10,330 nt of DNA. Source: Cyanobacteria bacterium UBA5018 (GTDB lineage: Bacteria; Cyanobacteriota; Cyanobacteriia; PCC-6307; Cyanobiaceae). A program made the translations under genes and the position numbers. Position 1 is the stretch's first letter. Each line of letters opens with the position of its first letter. The notes beneath the pieces were generated by a model that saw only the letters and a list, made by a program, of their open reading frames with translations, was not told where the DNA came from and searched no databases. The DNA lies in NCBI GenBank assembly GCA_002396505.1, contig DGYA01000129.1, positions 1 to 10,330 of the forward strand, given 5' to 3'. Positions 6,102-10,330 of the stretch are shown in pieces.

Positions 6102-6887
6102 ATGGATGGGCAGGACATGCAGATGCAGGAGCTGTTCCCCCGCTATCTGCTCAAGGGCCAGTTGCCTGCCGGCCTGCTGGCGGATCTCCAGGCCCTGGCC
6201 TCGGAGCTGCTCACCTGCCCTGAGCGCAGTCCCGATGCCTCTGGCAAGCTGGCCGGCCAATTGGCCCTGCAACTGGAACTGGGCCCCCAAAGTGCCCCCG
6301 TCGCCAGCCTCTGTCGCGAGCTGATCCTGCCGGCCTGCGAGCATTGGATTCGGCACGTGATCGACCGGCAACCACCGCAAGGGCGCGGTCCCTGGAACCA
6401 GGGCCGCTACGCATTGCAGATGATCGATGTTTGGTTAAACGTGCAGCGGGCCGGTGATTACAACCCCACCCACACCCACGGCGGCAGCTTTTCGGGGGTG
6501 GTGTTCCTGCAGGTGCCACCCCAAATCAGCGGCGATCGCTTCGACGGGCAGCTCTGCTTCCACGGCCCGGAGGAATGGCATATCCAGAGCTTTCGCACCG
6601 GCATGGCCCACTACGTGTTGCCTGTGCCGGGAGACTTCTACGTATTCCCCGCCTGGCAACCCCATTCGGTGCCTCCTTTCCGCGGCGAGGGCGAGCGCTG
6701 GTCCCTGGCCTTCAACGTGGTGGCCGTACCCCAACCCAGTGGCTCAGCTCCAGTTTCACCAGCTGCCGCTGGCCTGGCCCCACCGCCAGGGCCCCAACTG
6801 CCGTTAGCGCCCCCAGCCGCAGCCCCCCTGGGCCGCAGCGAAAATGTCTCCCTCTCCAGCCGTCGCACTCGACCCGGTGGCTTTTGA
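6102..6887 (+). CDS. 2OG-Fe(II) oxygenase-like protein (TIGR02466 / 2OG-FeII_Oxy_5 type) with proline-rich tail
   Basis: Residues about 90-208 carry the double-stranded beta-helix pattern of this putative dioxygenase family: HTHGGSFSGVVFL with candidate metal ligands His124 and His126, then FPAWQPHSVPPF with the distal His188, and Arg199 in GERWSLAFNV as the candidate 2-oxoglutarate contact. Members are found in marine and freshwater cyanobacteria and in cyanophages; substrates are unknown. The ATG at 6102 has GGGA about ten bases ahead; ATGs at 6117 and 6123 are alternatives. After residue 208, where the family normally ends, about 50 residues of Pro/Ala-rich, low-complexity tail follow. The next gene starts 18 bases after the stop, so the two may be cotranscribed. 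Confidence 0.8.
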   Translation: MDGQDMQMQELFPRYLLKGQLPAGLLADLQALASELLTCPERSPDASGKLAGQLALQLELGPQSAPVASLCRELILPACEHWIRHVIDRQPPQGRGPWNQGRYALQMIDVWLNVQRAGDYNPTHTHGGSFSGVVFLQVPPQISGDRFDGQLCFHGPEEWHIQSFRTGMAHYVLPVPGDFYVFPAWQPHSVPPFRGEGERWSLAFNVVAVPQPSGSAPVSPAAAGLAPPPGPQLPLAPPAAAPLGRSENVSLSSRRTRPGGF

Positions 6888-6905
6888 GCCGCCGGTAGCC
6901 AGTGA

Positions 6906-7391
6906 ATGATTAATCCCAGCGAAGGATTTAGCCCGGTGAATGATGCGACCGAAATCCAGTCAGCCCAGGTGATTGGCATAGGCGTGGTGCTGGATGCTGG
7001 CGGTATGGTGCTAATCGATCAGCGGCTCAATGAGGGATTGTTAGGGGGGCTGTGGGAGTTTCCCGGCGGTAAGCAGGAGCCCGGTGAGGCGATCGAGGCC
7101 AGCATCGCCCGCGAATTAATGGAGGAATTGGCGATCACGGTGGAGGTGGGGGAGGAGTTGATCCGCCTGCAACACAGCTACGGTCCCAAGCGGCTGCTGT
7201 TCGTGGTGCATCTCTGCCGCTGGCTCGCGGGGGAGCCGCAACCACTTGCCTGCCAGCAACTGCGCTGGGTGGCGCCCAAAGAACTGGCTTCCTACTCCTT
7301 CCCCGCCGCCAATACCCGCATCATTGATGCATTACTGCAATACCTGGGGTTGGAGCGGCCCCCGCTGCTGGCGGGGGAGCGCAGCGTTTAA
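6906..7391 (+). CDS. mutT: MutT-type Nudix hydrolase
   Basis: The 161-residue product has a full Nudix box: Gly55, then Glu61, then Arg69-Glu70-Leu-Met-Glu73-Glu74 (GGKQEPGE ... RELMEEL). The near-final Gly of the consensus is Ala76, a tolerated change. LWEFPGGK and the length fit MutT proteins that remove 8-oxo-dGTP from the nucleotide pool, preventing A:T to C:G transversions; other Nudix substrates are possible. Two starts compete: ATG 6906 without a clear ribosome-binding site, and GTG 6936 (151 residues) with GAAGGA nine bases ahead. The second is attractive because conserved sequence begins only after it. The gene follows the oxygenase closely and is followed by a hairpin and repeats. 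Confidence 0.88.
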   Translation: MINPSEGFSPVNDATEIQSAQVIGIGVVLDAGGMVLIDQRLNEGLLGGLWEFPGGKQEPGEAIEASIARELMEELAITVEVGEELIRLQHSYGPKRLLFVVHLCRWLAGEPQPLACQQLRWVAPKELASYSFPAANTRIIDALLQYLGLERPPLLAGERSV

Positions 7392-7417
7392 TGAACTCAC
7401 CCCGCCGCTGGCACTGC

Positions 7418-7435
7418 GCCTAATCAGGCTTAGGC
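7418..7435 (+). terminator. Hairpin after mutT
   Basis: GCCTAA (7418-7423) and TTAGGC (7430-7435) are perfect inverted repeats with a six-base loop, 26 bases after the mutT stop. It is followed by a C/A-rich repeat rather than T's, so termination is uncertain. Confidence 0.35.
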
Positions 7436-7440
7436 CAAGC

Positions 7441-7527
7441 AAACCCAACTCAAGCCCCGCAAACCCAACTCAAGCCAAGTAAACCCAAGCCAAGCCAAGC
7501 CAAGCCAACCAAACCCAAGCAAACCTG
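7441..7527 (+). repeat. C/A-rich tandem repeat leader of the sugar kinase gene
   Basis: Units of 20 bases start at 7441, 7461 and 7481, each beginning AAACCCAA; a shorter one starts at 7511. The first two are identical over 16 bases. Inside the array CAAGC is repeated four times without error at 7486-7505. The array runs right up to the kinase ATG and leaves no room for a Shine-Dalgarno sequence. Such arrays change copy number by slippage, so the length of this leader is likely to vary between strains. Confidence 0.8.
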
Positions 7528-8541
7528 ATGGCCCAGCTCCCGGGCGCCCCGCAGGTGCTCTGCTTCGGGGAAGCCCTGATCGATCGGCTATTTCCGCCTG
7601 CTGGCGATCCAGCCGCCCAGGCCGCCCCTGGCTGGGAGGATCACATCGGTGGTGCCCCTGCCAATGTCGCCTGTGCCCTGGCCAAACTGGGCACCCCCAG
7701 CGCCTTGATCGGCCGGCTGGGCCGCGATGCCGGCGGTGAGGCGATCGCCCGTTTGTTGCATGCCCGTGGGGTGACCACCAGCGCCCTGCAGTGGGATCCA
7801 GCCCGGGCCAGCCGCATCGTCTTGGTGCGGCGCGATGCCAGCGGAGAGCGCAGCTTCACTGGTTTTGGCGCGGTGGGCAACGGCGGCTTCGCCGACCAAG
7901 CCATCGCCACGGCCGAGCTGGCCGAACCCCTGGCGGAGCTGTTGCCTTCAGCCCGCTGGCTGGTCAGCGGCACCATCCCCCTGGCCAGTCCAACTGCGGC
8001 AGAGGCCCTGCGCTGGACGGTGCAAAGGGCTCAAGAGCTGGGAATATCCCTGGCCGTGGACGTGAACTGGCGGGCTTGCTTCTGGGATCAGAGACTGGCC
8101 GCCCAGGCAGCGCCCGACGCCGCGGTGCTGGCAAGCATGGCTTGGCTGCTGGAACGGGCCGCCCTGGTGAAGTGCAGCGCCGAGGAGGCCCAGTGGCTGT
8201 TTGGCAGCCTTGATCCCAAGCTGGTGCGGACGAGCCTGCCGGGCCGTCCGGATGTGTTGATCACCGATGGGGCCGGCCCGCTGCGCTGGTGTGTAGCCGG
8301 CCAGAGCGGCCAGTTGGCCAGCTTCCGAGTGCCGGTGGTGGATAGCACCGGTGCCGGCGATGCCTTCACCGCAGGCTGGTTGCATTGCCTCTGCGCCCGG
8401 GCCCACTGGGATCTGGAGCAGCGCCTGCGATTTGCCAGCGCCTGTGGCGCCCTGGTTTGCCAAGGGGCCGGCGCCATCGATCCCCAACCCAACGAGCTGG
8501 CGGTACTGGCATTTCTGGCGGCGACTGCGGGCTCGAGCTGA
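7528..8541 (+). CDS. PfkB-family sugar kinase, probably fructokinase
   Basis: The 337-residue product is a ribokinase/PfkB-fold kinase of usual length. Visible blocks are CFGEALID (12-19), substrate-side GGAPANVACALAKLG (41-55), DVNWR (178-182), and the ATP/anion-hole signature DSTGAGDAFTAGWL (272-285) in which Asp278 is the catalytic base. FGEALID and the GGAPAN loop favour fructokinase (fructose to fructose-6-phosphate, linked to sucrose use) over ribokinase or 2-keto-3-deoxygluconate kinase, but the substrate is inferred. ATG 7528 is the first credible start; no ribosome-binding site precedes it because the leader is a C/A repeat. It converges with tsaE with only four bases between the coding regions. 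Confidence 0.88.
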   Translation: MAQLPGAPQVLCFGEALIDRLFPPAGDPAAQAAPGWEDHIGGAPANVACALAKLGTPSALIGRLGRDAGGEAIARLLHARGVTTSALQWDPARASRIVLVRRDASGERSFTGFGAVGNGGFADQAIATAELAEPLAELLPSARWLVSGTIPLASPTAAEALRWTVQRAQELGISLAVDVNWRACFWDQRLAAQAAPDAAVLASMAWLLERAALVKCSAEEAQWLFGSLDPKLVRTSLPGRPDVLITDGAGPLRWCVAGQSGQLASFRVPVVDSTGAGDAFTAGWLHCLCARAHWDLEQRLRFASACGALVCQGAGAIDPQPNELAVLAFLAATAGSS

Positions 8542-8549
8542 GCGCTCAG
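8538..8549. terminator. Palindrome holding both stop codons of kinase and tsaE
   Basis: CTGAGCGCTCAG is a perfect 12-base palindrome containing the TGA of the kinase (8539-8541) and, on the other strand, the TGA of tsaE (8546-8548). A further GAG (8535-8537) / CTC (8552-8554) pair could lengthen it after a two-base bulge. It may act as a small two-way hairpin; no T-run on either side. Confidence 0.35.
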
Positions 8550-9109
8550 AGCTCAGGCGCCAGGGGCTGGCTGGCATCCCATGGTGGGCTGGGGGGCCAA
8601 AGCCGGGCCAGTCGGCCCCGATCCGGATCGCTGGCATCGAGCAACTGCAATTGCAGCCGCCAGGCCCCCTGCGGCGGCCCACTCAAGCGCTGGGGCCATT
8701 CCACCGCCAACAGGGCCCCGAGATCTCGGGCGATCTCCTCCTCCTGGGCGAACAGCTCATCGGCGGCGGCGGCTTGCTCCAGGCGATACAGATCCAGGTG
8801 CACCAAGGCAGAGCGCTGGCCGCAATCACTTTGGCCGCAATAGTGCTGGGCCAAGGCAAAGGTGGGGCTGGTAATCGGCTCGGCGATGCCCAGGCCGGCG
8901 GCGAGGCCCTGCACCAAGCAGGTCTTTCCGGCACCGAGGTCGCCCTCCAGCAACAGGGTGAGCGGTGGAGCCAGCAGTTCCTCGGCCAGGTGACGCCCCA
9001 GGGCCCAGGTGGCTCGCACATCCGCCAGCCGCCATTCCCGGCCCCTAATCCAATTAGTGGCTGGTGGCCCAGCAGTAATGGCTGGTGGCCCAGCCGTAAC
9101 CGATTCCAT
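8546..9109 (-). CDS. tsaE: TsaE, ATPase for tRNA t6A synthesis
   Basis: The 187-residue product is TsaE (YjeE), the ATPase that works with TsaB and TsaD to put threonylcarbamoyl on A37 of ANN-reading tRNAs. The Walker A loop GDLGAGKT is at 56-63, switch region ITSPTFAL at 79-86, HLDLYRL at 104-110 and VEWP at 136-139, all family hallmarks. The protein is longer than typical TsaE (about 150). The first 20 or so residues contain a duplicated TAGPPA, and a C-terminal extension is rich in Pro/Leu. Genuine similarity starts near residue 25, but no in-frame ATG lies there (GTG at Val31 is too late), so I keep ATG 9109. Upstream lies the divergent ahcY promoter region. Confidence 0.92.
   Translation of the reverse strand: MESVTAGPPAITAGPPATNWIRGREWRLADVRATWALGRHLAEELLAPPLTLLLEGDLGAGKTCLVQGLAAGLGIAEPITSPTFALAQHYCGQSDCGQRSALVHLDLYRLEQAAAADELFAQEEEIARDLGALLAVEWPQRLSGPPQGAWRLQLQLLDASDPDRGRLARLWPPSPPWDASQPLAPEL
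9060..9101. repeat. 21-bp tandem duplication in the tsaE N-terminus
   Basis: Two adjacent 21-base units (9060-9080, 9081-9101) share GCTGGTGGCCCAGC and differ at three positions. Since 21 is a multiple of three, tsaE keeps its frame and repeats TAGPPA with a seven-residue period. It lies before the conserved ATPase domain. Confidence 0.75.
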
Positions 9110-9274
9110 CGCTGTAGATTGCCCTAACGCGAGCCCGAAGCCTCGGCGTCTCTGCAGATATTTACCAACCCGGCTCTGCGCTAGTCACCGTCAGGCCCTC
9201 TTCCTTAGGGGGAAGCGGCTGCCAAGCGGCGACTGTGCAGCTGCCCACCGTCTCTTCTTCTGGAGTCAATTCCC
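9110..9274 (+). promoter_or_regulatory. Divergent tsaE/ahcY intergenic region with hairpins in the ahcY leader
   Basis: This 165-bp gap must hold promoters for both genes. On the ahcY side CTTCC/GGAAG (about 9200-9215) can form a short hairpin, with a second possible stem GCTGC/GCAGC after it. GGAG at 9262-9265 is a good ribosome-binding site nine bases before the ahcY ATG. Known SAH riboswitches sit ahead of ahcY in some bacteria, but I cannot match their conserved core here. Confidence 0.35.

Positions 9275-10330
<1,056 letters not shown>

Noticed and set aside
5580..6380. A 266-codon minus-strand frame opposite the sigma factor and oxygenase
   Set aside because: Antisense shadow of two well-recognised genes in GC-rich DNA; no family motif.

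Overview
The window reads as a piece of a GC-rich cyanobacterial chromosome, most likely from a freshwater or brackish picocyanobacterium of the Cyanobium/Synechococcus type. This is inferred from the gene content (a group-2 sigma-70 factor, a long-form AhcY, TsaE, MgtE, a PfkB sugar kinase), the GC-rich codon usage, and three copies of the cyanobacterial HIP1 octamer GCGATCGC at 4913, 6532 and 7741. All three lie in the right two thirds. I could not run a database search, so the genus is a guess.

Left part (1-2670) is accessory in character. At the left edge a clearly AT-richer reading frame on the minus strand (486 to the edge) encodes a recognisable bS17 ribosomal-protein domain. It then runs on, still open at the edge, into about 80 or more residues that no ordinary S17 has. 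Behind its start lies roughly 970 bp with no credible gene. That stretch carries three 24-bp direct repeats plus an inverted relative, a 14-bp three-copy tandem repeat and a doubtful trace of a decayed reading frame. Two complete type II toxin-antitoxin modules follow, both on the minus strand: YefM/YoeB (1457-1959) and MazE/MazF (2030-2670). In each, the antitoxin comes first and overlaps the toxin by ATGA.

Core part (2758-10330) holds ordinary housekeeping genes. A glutathione-peroxidase-like thiol peroxidase (minus) diverges from the magnesium channel MgtE (plus). Downstream on the plus strand come a group-2 sigma factor, a 2OG-Fe(II)-oxygenase-like protein with a proline-rich tail, a MutT-type Nudix hydrolase and a PfkB/fructokinase-like sugar kinase. 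The kinase is preceded by a short C/A-rich tandem-repeat leader. It converges with tsaE (minus) with four bases between the stop codons, inside a perfect palindrome. tsaE diverges from ahcY, which runs off the right edge after 352 codons.

The core genes do not form one obvious pathway. The peroxidase (peroxides), MutT (oxidised nucleotides) and the alternative sigma factor fit a general stress theme. AhcY recycles S-adenosylhomocysteine and TsaE makes the t6A tRNA modification. The part most worth following up is the left edge: an S17-domain fusion outside its ribosomal operon, next to repeats and stacked toxin-antitoxin loci.
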